Shown: positions 55,349-64,000 of the stretch, piece by piece | How the letters are laid out: each line of letters opens with the position of its first letter | How positions within the stretch are numbered: position 1 is the first letter of the stretch | NCBI GenBank assembly: GCA_922989275.2 | Contig: OV277858.1 | Span: forward strand, 98,194,794-98,258,793 | DNA length: 64,000 nucleotides | Direction: 5' to 3' | Origin: Gari tellinella | Taxonomy: Eukaryota; Mollusca; Bivalvia; Cardiida; Psammobiidae | Notes under the pieces: model-generated | Told to the model about the DNA's origin: nothing | Database searches by the model: none | What the model saw: the letters and a program-made list of their open reading frames with translations, nothing else | Position numbers and translations under genes: made by a program

Positions 55349-55735
55349 TTAACCCATTACCCCATAAATACCCCCTTTTACGCCTGTAATTTATTCCTCC
55401 ACTGAAGAAAATAGTTCCAATTTATACAGTCCTGATTATGTATCATAAGAAAACTAGATTCTAGCAGATAGTAGCTTAAAGCAGGCTGAAAGTAAAGCAG
55501 AATTCTAGTTTTATAGGCAGGATACCACTTAAAGCAGGTCAAAAGTAAAGCAGAATGCCCATTAGGTGCCTTAGTTGTTTAACTTCTAGTCTAATTTAAA
55601 CTACCATCTGCTTGGATATAGAAAATATTTCTTTACGATACATAATACATGACTGTATAAATTGGAACTATTTTCTTCAGTGGAGGAATACATTTAATGC
55701 TCTAAAAAATGTTTCTATTTGGGGAAAGGGGTTAA
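55349..55735. mobile_element. Recombinant of two family A elements
   Basis: A left part (TTAACCCATTACCCCATAAA) reaches AAAGCAGAATTC, then a second left arm (TAGTTTTATAGGCAGGATACC) begins, and the element ends GGAAAGGGGTTAA. One hairpin arm is absent. Confidence 0.6.
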
Positions 55736-55766
55736 TCATGATGTACAGGTTGTTGTGATAGTTGTG

Positions 55767-56019
55767 TAAACCCATTACCCCATAGCCTATTTCTAGTTTT
55801 GAAGATAGGTGACCACTTAAAGCAGGTTGAAAGTAAAGCAGAATGTGCCTTAAGGCACATTCTGCTTTACTTTCAGCCTGCTTTAAGCTAAAATCTGCTA
55901 GGCTATATAAAATATTTGTAATGGTTATTGTTCATGAGGGTATAAAACTGGAACTATTTTCTTCAGCGGAGGAATAAATTAAATACGCTAAAAGTCGCTT
56001 CTACAGGGGAAAGGGTTAA
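55767..56019. mobile_element. Family A element flanked by a long direct repeat
   Basis: It has a paired hairpin with tip GTGCCTTAAGGCAC and ends CCCATTACCCCATAGCC and GGGGAAAGGGTTAA. The 35-39 bp starting TTAATCATGATGTACAGG occur both before it (55732-55770) and after it (56016-56054). Confidence 0.75.
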
Positions 56020-56054
56020 TCATGATGTACAGGTTGTTGTGATAGTTGTGTTAA

Positions 56055-56366
56055 AGGGTAATTGGGGTGGCCATGGCGCAGTGGCAGTGTTTTCTGTATG
56101 GTGATTTGAGGCTGTAATTTATGGGGCTAGCTTCCTGAGCATGTGGTTAAAGGGTAGTGACCAGAAGTGGACTTGAATAAATAATGTGTAAACTAATTGG
56201 CCCCGCTGATCTGGTCTCAGCCCACCCATATGGACGCATCAGGGATCCGATCTAACAAACGTTTTGTAGGTGTTTTATGAACTGTTTTTAGGAAGTGATT
56301 GGGAATTATGAAGCTTTAAAACATGCAAATATATTACAGTGATATCTATGTGCAGCAACCATTCAA
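56055..56366. other. No recognised feature
   Basis: Somewhat GC-richer single-copy-looking sequence (GGCCATGGCGCAGTGGCAGT). No exon is supported. Confidence 0.4.
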
Positions 56367-56617
56367 TTAACCCTTTGAACCCTTGTCCCGCATATAGCCG
56401 TCCTTTTCAAACAGTGTACATGAGAATTGTACACTTGTCCTATGCAAACAGTGAAGACCCAGATCAGAGGGCTCCGAAAGGAGCCCTCTGATCAGGGTCT
56501 TCACTGTTTGTCATAATGTCAAACATTGACAAAAACCACCCTTAAAAGTCAGAAATGGACTAGACTTAAATGGAAACTGGAAAGGTCCATTTAAAGTTTT
56601 AGGGAGGAAAGAGTTAA
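56367..56617. mobile_element. Family D element, complete
   Basis: This 251-bp copy has TTAA at both ends. The cassette 2 hairpin at 56444-56510 has tip GGGCTCCGAAAGGAGCCC. It serves as reference for the truncated copies. Confidence 0.85.
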
Positions 56618-56636
56618 GATCAAAGTATAGAGATCA

Positions 56637-56806
56637 CAGGACAATAGAAATAAAGAAAGCTCCTATTAGGAGTTAAAATTGTATTACTTTTGTAGTGCAT
56701 TAACTCATTTGTGCCAAAGGTCCTATAAATGGGACATAGGTAAACAGTGAAGACTCTAATCAGACACTGCATAATGCAGTGTTTGATCAAAGTCTACACT
56801 GTTTGC
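56637..56806. repeat. Decayed J hairpin and a cassette 2 hairpin
   Basis: A worn J-like repeat ends GTAGTGCATTAA at 56703, where TTAACTCATTTGTGCC begins another TTAA element. Its hairpin at 56741-56806 has CACTGCATAATGCAGTG at the tip. Confidence 0.55.
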
Positions 56807-57028
56807 TAACAGTAATTTCTATAAAAAATGAAACACAAATGAAATAGACTTTACTAGCAGCTTGCTCAATAGCTGCAGTCCCTTCAAATCCCAGTGAAAC
56901 CAAACCCTTAATTGGCAGATTGGTAATTGGTCTTGCAAAATTGGCACTTTTTCCCTTGTGACATTACCGGTCCAAAGACTGGACAGAATAGCATAGGAAA
57001 CTGTCAAAAGACGTCTTTCCATACAGTG

Positions 57029-57135
57029 CCCTCTCTTTACAATTACACCTAATGGGAGACAACTACTTAGAAAATAGTTGTAAATAGCAAACAGTGCAGA
57101 CCCTGATGAGATGCCGTGTAATGCTTTTGTTGACA
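57029..57135. mobile_element. Family H fragment
   Basis: CAGTGCCCTCTCTTTACAA and the ACACCTAATGGGAGACAA arm are followed by one cassette 2 arm (GCAAACAGTGCAGACCC). Confidence 0.5.
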
Positions 57136-57599
57136 ATTGGCAAATATAAGAAACTGTAACAGACACTATGTTGAAGCTGCTGGTGTTGGTATAGTGTGAG
57201 AGGGTTGGCTTATCAGATTGCTGCATGCCTGCCAACATGTTATAGTGCACCAGTTGTCTTCTATATTGCCCTGTCTGCTGCTGAGGTTGTCCCTGCACCT
57301 CAAAAAAAAAAATGTCCTAGCCTTACAAGTCATAACCTCCACAGATGTCCCTGTTTACCTGATTATGTCTTTATCAATAAATGCATTCCCAGGATATTGT
57401 CAAATTTCTCAATTATCAAAACTTTTACCCAAATTGAGCTATAGTTCTATACTGTGTTAAATTGTAAATCTTGTAATTTTCTGGTTGGATAAGGGGTTAA
57501 ATCTCTAAAGTCATAAATCTTTCAATAGCACTGATAATTGAGTATTTAAGGAAAACATTCAAATCTTTGTGCACATGAGAGCATTAAACCTTTGGTAAA
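57136..57599. other. No recognised feature
   Basis: Overlapping open frames on both strands (56819-57298 minus; 57196-57460 plus) show no recognisable domains and overlap repeat fragments. Confidence 0.4.
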
Positions 57600-58075
57600 A
57601 TGCAAGGCTGAGGCATCTATTACTTCATAGCCTGTTACAAAGCAGGTTACAAGTAAAGCAGAATGTGCTTTTTCAACTTGCTTTAAGCTAATACTTGCTC
57701 GTGGATATAGAAATTATTTCTTATTGAGCATAGTCCTGACATTATAAAGTTGAACTATTTTCTTCAGTGGACGAATAAATTATATGCATAAAAAAGCATA
57801 TTTAACCCTTTCCCACAATCATAGCATGTCTCTAGTATTGAATATAGGTGTCCACTTAAAGCAGGTTGAAAGTAAAGCAGAATGCGCCTTAAGCGCATTC
57901 TGCTTTACTTTCAGCCTGCTTTAAGCTATCATCTGCTTGAATATAGAAAATATTTTGTATGATACATATTTATGACTGTATAAATTGGAACTATTTTCTT
58001 CAGTGAAGGAATAAACTTAATGCGCTAAAAGGCGCTTCTATGGGGGGAAAGGGATAATTATGGAGTAATGGGTTA
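57600..58075. mobile_element. Family A element with a second copy near its end
   Basis: The outer copy has a decayed hairpin (57645-57690) and is interrupted close to its right end, which resumes as TTATGGAGTAATGGGTTA at 58058-58075. Confidence 0.6.
57802..58057. mobile_element. Family A element nested in family A
   Basis: TTAACCCTTTCCCACAATCA starts the element and GGGAAAGGGATAA ends it. The hairpin at 57855-57925 has the short tip GCGCCTTAAGCGC. Confidence 0.75.
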
Positions 58076-58148
58076 TGGACTTTAGAGACTGTTTGCCTAT
58101 ACCAAAGTCATCCCAACAGCTACAGCTTAGTCTCCCGATATTATTGTA

Positions 58149-58342
58149 CAGTAAAAACTCGATTCTACCAACTTGTGTTTGTTTGAACATACCCATATTT
58201 TAAAGTTAAAACGTGGCTTGGCCACGTTTTAACTTTGAAATACGGGTATGTTCGACCTAAACGAGATCGACTTATCAAAATTCAACTGACAAAATACTGG
58301 TAAAATTGATTTAAGCGAGTTCATAGTATCAAGCTTCGACTG
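58149..58342. mobile_element. Family K element (Tc1/mariner-like)
   Basis: CAGTAAAAACTCGATTCTAC and AAGCTTCGACTG are flanked by TA. It carries a third hairpin type at 58186-58253: AAAGTTAAAACGTGGC pairs with GCCACGTTTTAACTTT. Confidence 0.7.
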
Positions 58343-58641
58343 TATATTTATGGAGCTTTACAGATTTTGACCATATTACACTGCCTGCCTCTGAATGCTA
58401 TAAAAGTGGCTGATAGGCGGGTCACTACAGGTAGTGTCCTCGTATGACCCGCAACTGACCAGCGGTCAGTATTGTGGTTGTAATTGAAGAAGCCTAATTA
58501 GGGAGCTTACATGTAAATTCACGGCTGCAGGTTGCCGAGACTGTTTAGCTGCCAGGTAAAAGTTCAGCTGGTAACGGACACTGACATGAGACTTGGTTAG
58601 GGACACCCTAGCCATTGCCTCCTGCAAAATGTAAAATAATA

Positions 58642-58846
58642 CAGTCAAACTTCTCTATAATGACCACTAAATTGTGTCAATTATTAGGTGTTTGTGAAAG
58701 GTGATTGCTTAATGCAAGGTGACAATAAAACAGAAAGCTCCTAAAGGAGCTTTCTGTTTTACTGTCACCTTGCTTTAAGCTGTCACCTGTCTTTTATACA
58801 ATCTATAAGTCATTTTTTTAGTGGTCGTAATAGAGAGGTTTTACTG
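58642..58846. mobile_element. Family G element, complete
   Basis: CAGTCAAACTTCTCTATAATG and AGAGAGGTTTTACTG are flanked by TA. The cassette 1 hairpin (58707-58780) starts with the J-like GCTTAATGCAAGGTGA on the left but CACCTTGCTTTAAGC on the right. Confidence 0.8.
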
Positions 58847-58909
58847 TACAGTCAGTGGCTACACTTTGAAGAAGAATGGTGATAGCTGAATATTGAGGGG
58901 ACTGCTTAT

Positions 58910-58983
58910 GCTTAATGCAGGACAAAAGTAAAGCAGAAAGTTCCTAAAGGAGCTTTCTGCTTTACTTTTGGCCTTCATTACGC
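58910..58983. repeat. Cassette 1/J hybrid hairpin
   Basis: It starts like family J (GCTTAATGCAGGACAAAAGT) but continues AAAGCAGAAAGTTCC like cassette 1. Confidence 0.65.
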
Positions 58984-59125
58984 TTCTACCTGTATTAAAG
59001 ACAGTTTATTCATTGCTTCTTGAATAGTTGCTTGTCACAAGTTTGAATATTGAAGTCAGAATATGCTATAAATGACAGCAGCTGGAAATACGATCTTATT
59101 GATGTGTAACTGTCACAGTGTAGTA

Positions 59126-59430
59126 CAGGGCTCCCTCTCTACAACAACACCCTATGGAAGACAAAGATTATGTGTGTTGTTCCGAGGGAGTTGTTATAGG
59201 GAGCAGGGCTCCAGATAAGAGGTAGTTATTTCAACAAATCCAACATTTTCTCAGTCTTTTTAGCATCAAATCCTATGGTGTTACTACTCATTAGAATCGT
59301 CTCGAAGAGACGATTCTAATGAGTAGTGACACCATAGGGTTTAATTCAGAAATAAAGATTTTAGATTTTGAAAAACTACCCTTATCTGGTGCTCTGGGGA
59401 GAGAAGAGTAATACCCTTAGAATACATAAT
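59126..59430. mobile_element. Family H fragment interrupted by family F
   Basis: TA precedes CAGGGCTCCCTCTCTAC. GGGAGTTGTTATAGGGAG is split from GGGAGAGAAGAGTAATACCC by a family F element. The rest of the H element is missing. Confidence 0.6.
59204..59396. mobile_element. Family F element nested in family H
   Basis: CAGGGCTCCAGATAAGAGG to TTATCTGGTGCTCTG, reverse arm order, perfect hairpin with loop GAA. GGGAG lies directly on both sides. Confidence 0.7.
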
Positions 59431-59454
59431 ATAAAATTATGGAACAGGGTCAAG

Positions 59455-59545
59455 TCCCTGTGGGAAGGTATTGAATTATTCTAGAACTATTCCAGAATAA
59501 TTTCTTGAGTATTCATGAACAATTCTAATTTCCATTTAACAACTT
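59455..59545. repeat. Family M repeat
   Basis: CCCTGTGGGAAGGTATTGAA through TTCATGAACAATTC. Related TTCTAGAA-rich sequence continues to about 59660. Confidence 0.55.
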
Positions 59546-59980
59546 CATGAATATTCTTGAGCTCCTTTTGTAAAATGTTTAAAGTAATTCTTGAAGCTCT
59601 AGAACAATTTTAGAAGGGGCCATTTAACGTTCATCAATATGCTTAAATTCTTGAGCGCCATTCACAGAGGATGGCAGCACAGAGGATGCAGAGGATGACA
59701 GCCGGACTTCATGCTGGATCAAAGTTACATTGAGTAGCATCTTGTAGAACTTTTCTATTTTATACTATCAGTCATACATTGGATCAGGTGAAAACCGATG
59801 ATCATTTTCAATTCAGGAATTCTCATTGATGTAGGATTCAGTTGTAACAGGTGGTCGCAAATGTGGCAGACTTTGAACATGAAAAAGCAATAAAATTTCC
59901 TGGCTGTAGTTCCAAATTCCTTGAGTATTGAAAACTGTGTTAGAGTGTCAGGACTTCTGTGCCAGGTAAATCAGGTTAAT

Positions 59981-60086
59981 TTAACCCTTTGACTGCTGAT
60001 AGCGAACATTGTGGCTTTTTGAAAACAGTGTATACCCAGATTAGACAGCTCCTGAAGGAGCTGTCTGATCAGGGTCTGCACTGTTT
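59981..60086. mobile_element. TTAA element cut at its hairpin
   Basis: TTAACCCTTTGACTGCTGAT leads to a cassette 2 hairpin (60021-60086) with tip GACAGCTCCTGAAGGAGCTGTC. The right flank is replaced by the repeat at 60087. Confidence 0.6.
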
Positions 60087-61312
60087 TTAGCTCACCTGAG
60101 CTAGCTCAGGGTGAGCTATTGCAATCCTTGATTGTCCGTCGTCCGTCGTGCGTCGTCCGGGCGTCAACAATTTTAGTTTTTACACTCTAGAGGCCACAAT
60201 ATTTATCCAATCTTTCTCAAACTTGCTCAGATGGTATATTGCCATAAGAGTTCGGATAAGTTCGATTATGGTTGAAATCGGACAAAAAGGTCATGAGTTA
60301 TCTACCTTTGAACTGCTGAAAATGCCATATTTAACAGTGTTTACACTCTAGAGGCCACAGTATTTATCCAATTTTTCTAAAACTAGCCCAGATTGTATAT
60401 GACCATAAGAGTTTGGATGAGTTAGATTATGGTTGAAATCAGACAAATAGATCAAGAGTTATTTACCTTTGAATTGCTGAAAATGCCATATTTAACAGTG
60501 TTTACACTCTAGAGGCCACAATTTTTATCGAATCTATCTCAAACCTGCTCAGATTGTAAATGACTATAAGAGTTCAGATGAGTTTGATTATGGTTGAAAT
60601 CAGACTTATAGGTCGAGAGTTATCTACCTTTGAATTGCTGAAAATGCCATATTTAACGATGTTTACACTCTAGAGCTCACAAATTTTATCCAATCTTCCT
60701 CAAACATACTCAGATTGTATATTGCCATAAGACTTTGGATGAGTTCAATTATGGTTGTAATCTGATCAATAGATCAAAAGTGATCTACCTTTTAATTGCT
60801 GAAAATGATAATATTTAACAGTGTTTACACTCTAGAGGCCACAATATTTATCCAAGTTCTCTCAAACTTGCCCAGATTGTATATGACCATAAGAGTACGA
60901 AAAAGGGTGATTATGGTTGGAATTGGACAAATAGATCAAGAGATATCTACCTTTGAAATGCCATATTTTATAGCGTTTACACTCTTGCAACTACAGTTTT
61001 CAATGGATTTTGATTATACTTGTACACAAAGGATGTAGCTATACGTTCTGGAAGGAGTGCAATTATTGTTGAAATGTAATCATTGTGGCAACAGTTACCT
61101 GCCCTTGATATACTTTGAAATGCTAGAAAAAGGCTTCATTTCAGTATTATTTAGGCACTAGTTATCTGCCTTTGATGTACTCTACTATACTACAATAGGT
61201 CGACAAACTTGAATGGATTTAGAATAAAACGGGTGAAATTCAAAGGTAAAGCTATCAGGCTTAATTACAAATGGTGAGCGATATCAGGGCCTTCAGGCCC
61301 TCTTGTCTTATA
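60087..61312 (+). mobile_element. Bivalve TTTAGCTCACCTGAGC repeat with internal tandem units
   Basis: The left end forms a hairpin (AGCTCACCTGAGC / GCTCAGGGTGAGCT). GTCCGTCGTCCGTCGTGCG follows. Then about five imperfect units of roughly 161 bp start TTTACACTCTAGAGGCCACA (near 60179, 60340, 60501, 60662, 60823) with a shorter sixth at 60976. The right end has a second hairpin, CAGGGCCTTCAGGCCCT, then CTTGT. This resembles non-autonomous Helitron-type repeats, but that is inference. Open frames inside follow the units. Confidence 0.75.
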
Positions 61313-62246
61313 GGATCTGTCTGGCATGCATCTGCGCTTTTTCTAGGGGAAAGTTTTGCCAATGTAGAATAGCAGAATGATGCAAGGTTATCATTGTGGG
61401 TGGAGTTTTACATAATGAATATTCAGTAAGAGATGGGTAAAGACATTTCCTGACGATCATTCGGTCATAACGCCTTGCCAGACACTTTCCTTGCAAAAAG
61501 CATGGGTCTTGTGCACATGCTGGTAGCAAAGAACCATTGAAGCGTCTCATTTGAGACCCGACTTTTACATTTGATCATTTGGTTAGAAATAACCATTGAA
61601 AAGCCTCTAGAGCCTGAGTTTATGTGGGCCTCACCAGGTAAACTGAGATTGGTATACCATCTGGCAGCTATGCTGCATGCTTTTTGACACCTATCGAGAA
61701 CAAATGGGGGGGTCTCCATCAATGGACTGGGGAATTTTCTTTAATGGGAACAGCAATACTGTAAAGTCGGTGCTTGTCAGTCTTTCAAAAGGAGACTATG
61801 GAGTCTTTCAGAAAGGTGACAACTTCATGCTGAATATGAATAAAGCAGAAAGCTCAGACACTATCATTCTGCATTAGCCAGTCTCCTGTTTTCAAATTGA
61901 CACTCAAAAGGAGATGTATTTGAAGCCTTATAGAAATCTTAATTGATTGATTGAGTTGGGTTTTCTGGCACCGCAACACATAAAATGTTCATATGGCGGC
62001 AATTATAGAATTGTGGCAGCAAAAGTAATGCATTACTGCATTCTGACAGGTTGATGCTTAAAGCAGGCTAGTAAGTAAAGCAGAAAGCTCTTAAAGGAGA
62101 TTTTGCTTTATTGTTAGTCTGCACAAAGTGAATACCTATCTAAATAACACTGAAAACATTTAATTTTGCTACCTGAGAAAGTTAAAGATTGTCAACGAAA
62201 TTTATCTTGATTGTGACTCAGGTGTGGTAAGAAAGCCTACAGGTGG
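61313..62246. other. Mixed stretch with two decayed hairpins
   Basis: A worn J-like hairpin lies at 61815-61878 and a cassette 1 hairpin at 62056-62128. Overlapping minus-strand open frames (61308-61722) have mixed composition but no domain that I recognise. Confidence 0.45.
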
Positions 62247-62416
62247 CTAGAGCTCCAGATAAGGGGAGTAATTCAAAAACGAAAAACTTTATTTCTAAAT
62301 TAAACCCTATGGTGTTACTACTCATTTGAATCGTCTCGAAGAGACGATTCTAATGAGTAGTTACACCATAGGATTTGGTGCTGAAATCAGAGAGAAAATG
62401 TTGGATTTGTTCAGTT
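62247..62416. mobile_element. Family F element, right end lost
   Basis: AGAGCTCCAGATAAGGGGAG starts the element; the sequence leaves the family after GGATTTGTTCAGTT. The loop is GAA, inverted for this orientation. Confidence 0.65.
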
Positions 62417-63049
62417 GGCTCGGAGTTTAGTGAGTCGGGCCACCAACCCTCACCACCAACAGGTGTTGCTGTATACCCGGCAATGTTTATCAGCGGAAAT
62501 AATCCACTGGACTGTATTTCATAAAGAAAGTGTCAAAAGTGACACACCAAAATGTACGCTTTGTTTTTTGATTGACGTTGGGGTGGCTGAAGTCAAAATT
62601 CGGAAGAACTCAGCTGGGGCATTAGCCCGAATTACAGAATTTTAATGAGGGGTCACTGCTCTCGCGAACGCAAAAATATTGTGGTCAGTTATATGTTTAT
62701 ACAGGGGAATGGGGTGGTTTAGATTTCAATTATATGTTTGGTGTAATATGAATGATAACTTGGCAGGGTTTGTTACAGCTGATTCATTGTGATGATTGGC
62801 ACACGGTTCAAGACTTTGAGTCTGTAATAGAATACATAGGTGCAAAAGGGGTGTCTGCTTCATATACATGTTACATGAGTATTTCCCTCTGAATTATTGC
62901 TTTCTTTAAAGAATTAAAATGTTATTTTCAATAGTTTTCTGGTCATAATTAGGGTACTATAAAGATTAATAATAACATTGATAAAGTCAAAACTGTATTA
63001 AGAGACTTGCAATGAAAACAGCATGAGCATCTTCAAGGTAAGCAGACTA
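62417..63049. other. Single-copy-looking stretch
   Basis: The first 230 bp are less AT-rich and hold a 76-codon plus-strand frame (to 62645) with no recognised domain. The rest is AT-rich without repeats. Confidence 0.4.
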
Positions 63050-63121
63050 CCTAATGCAAGATAAATATAATGCAGAAAGCTCCTTGAGGAGCCTTCTGCA
63101 TTATTTTTATCATTCATTTAG
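63050..63121. repeat. Family J hairpin
   Basis: CTAATGCAAGATAAATATAA pairs with TTATTTTTATC..CATT around AGCTCCTTGAGGAGCC. Confidence 0.6.
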
Positions 63122-63363
63122 CAACTACCAATATATTTAAAATTGTCTTTTTGTCTTTGGCTGTTACATTTTGACAACAATTTCAAATTTGAAAATCTTT
63201 TGAGAAATACTTTTGTCTATTGTTGAAAAAAGTTTCTTTCTGAAAAATGGAATTTTGATGAACTTGTGCCCTTTTGACACCAAGGGTAGGTGGATGATCT
63301 GACGGAAGACTTTGTAATGTTAGCTCAAAGATGACTTGCGTGATCTACAGCAAAGTGAACAGA

Positions 63364-63545
63364 TTAACCTTTGGCATGTTATTCTAAAAAATTGTGTTAG
63401 CTTTTGCAAACAGTTTGAAGCCAGATGAGACACTGAGTAATTCAATATCTCATCTGGATCCAAACAGTTTGCTATTCAGGTGATATTTCTGAAAAAGAAA
63501 AGTAAAATATATCAGCTCTGAGATATATGGCAAATGATGCATTTT
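63364..63545. mobile_element. Family L element
   Basis: TTAACCTTTGGCATG starts the element. The cassette 2 hairpin at 63405-63472 has GAAGCCAGATGAGAC paired with a mutated right arm. Confidence 0.55.
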
Positions 63546-63606
63546 AGTGTTGAACATTACTTATTATGCTGAAGGTTAAATGATAGAATAATTTCTGGCA
63601 TGGCTG

Positions 63607-63661
63607 GACCCCTTTTCATTATTCAGGTGACAACTATTTTAACAATGATGAAGGGGTCCAC
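63607..63661. repeat. Imperfect palindrome
   Basis: TGGACCCCTTTTCATTATTC faces AATGATGAAGGGGTCCA across about 18 nt. It is unlike either cassette. Confidence 0.65.
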
Positions 63662-63755
63662 TGGAAGGGTTGACAAGAAGGATCATTGCAATGAGAAATG
63701 TCGTAGGGCTTATGAATAAATACTTTACCTCCCACCAACATGGCTGGGACCCTTT

Positions 63756-64000
63756 TTATCCCGTTACCCCATAGCCTCTTTCTAGTTTTGCAAACAGATT
63801 ACCATTTAACTCTTTGAACCCTAGTCCCGCATATAGGCGTGCTTTTCAAACAGTGTACATGTGAATAGTACATTTGTCCTATGCAAACAGTGAAGACCCT
63901 GATCAGAGCGCTCCGAAAGGAGCCCTCTGATCAGGTTCTTCACTGTTTGTCACAATGCCAAACATTGACAAAAACAACCCTTAAAAGTCAGAAATGGACT
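63756..64000. mobile_element. Family A left arm entered by a family D element
   Basis: CCCGTTACCCCATAGCCTC through GATTACCAT is the left arm of a family A copy. At the hairpin-base TTAA (63806-63809) a D element starts (CTCTTTGAACCCTAGTCCCG) and continues past the window edge, with its hairpin at about 63883-63949. Confidence 0.75.

Larger units (their letters stand above)
37371..64000 (+). other. Downstream ADAMTS intron, at least 26.6 kb
   Basis: No exon with the DIC, CDTLGLA or HExxHxxG patterns was recognised to the end of the window. It carries the same families as the upstream intron. Confidence 0.5.

Noticed and set aside
56819..57298. 159-codon minus-strand open frame, the longest in the window
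   Set aside because: It overlaps a family H fragment and a cassette 2 arm, with no recognisable domain or conserved motif.
61308..61722. Overlapping minus-strand open frames with cysteine-containing sequence
   Set aside because: No family recognised and no splice sites that would make them exons; kept as unannotated sequence.
62415..62645. 76-codon frame in less AT-rich sequence
   Set aside because: No domain or splice sites recognised; its start lies in the broken end of a family F element.

Overview
The window looks like intronic DNA of a marine or freshwater bivalve. It is AT-rich eukaryotic sequence with no operons and almost no long open frames. It carries tRNA-derived SINEs, and a long repeat opening TTTAGCTCACCTGAGC of a kind I know from bivalve genomes. 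A heterodont such as Dreissena or Mya is possible, because TTAA-ended elements with GCAAACAG hairpins resemble Dreissena repeats as I remember them; this placement is low confidence. Most short open frames here read through inverted repeats and are not genes.

One gene is supported. Two plus-strand exons at 8309-8392 and 37249-37370 encode consecutive pieces of an ADAMTS metalloprotease domain, closest in feel to the ADAMTS9/ADAMTS20/GON-1 branch. The window would then be part of one gene: the end of an upstream intron (1-8308), exon, a 28.9-kb intron, exon, and the start of another large intron (37371-64000). The exon with the zinc-binding HExxH motif was not found and should lie downstream.

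The introns are packed with short non-autonomous elements, nearly all with a long hairpin in the middle. Working family names used below: A = ends TTAACCCATTACCCCATA / TATGGGGTAATGGGTTAA, about 250 bp. B = ends TTAACTCTTTGCATGC / GCATGCTAAGAGTTAA, about 215 bp. C = ends TTAACCCTTAGCCTGCC, 214 bp. D = ends TTAACCCTTTGAACCC / GGGAGGAAAGAGTTAA, 251 bp. E = ends TTAACTCTTTCAACAC. F = ends CAGGGCTCCAGATAAG / CTTATCTGGAGCCCTG, about 190 bp, 8-bp target duplications (hAT-like). G = ends CAGTAAAACCTCTCTAT flanked by TA (Tc1/mariner-like), about 205 bp. H = ends CAGTGCTCCCTC flanked by TA. I = ends CAGGGCTGCCATAAG / TGGCAGCCCTG, about 255 bp, 6-bp duplications. J = bare hairpins starting GCTTAATGCAGGA. 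K = TA-flanked elements with CAGTCGAA-type ends. L = degenerate-ended carriers of cassette 2. M = CCCTGTGGAAAGGTATTGAA repeat.

Two hairpin cassettes recur across these families. Cassette 1 (CTTAAAGCAGG..GAAAGTAAAGCAGAA, about 72 nt) sits in A, G, I and J. Cassette 2 (GCAAACAGTTTGGATCC..GACGCC, about 66 nt) sits in B, C, D, E, H, L and in a 243-bp GGGCCC-ended element. Elements with unrelated ends and different target-site duplications therefore share the same hairpins. Stem sequences differ between copies but usually stay self-complementary, and TTAA tetranucleotides inside cassette 1 have repeatedly served as landing sites for further TTAA elements. This hairpin system is the most unusual content of the window.
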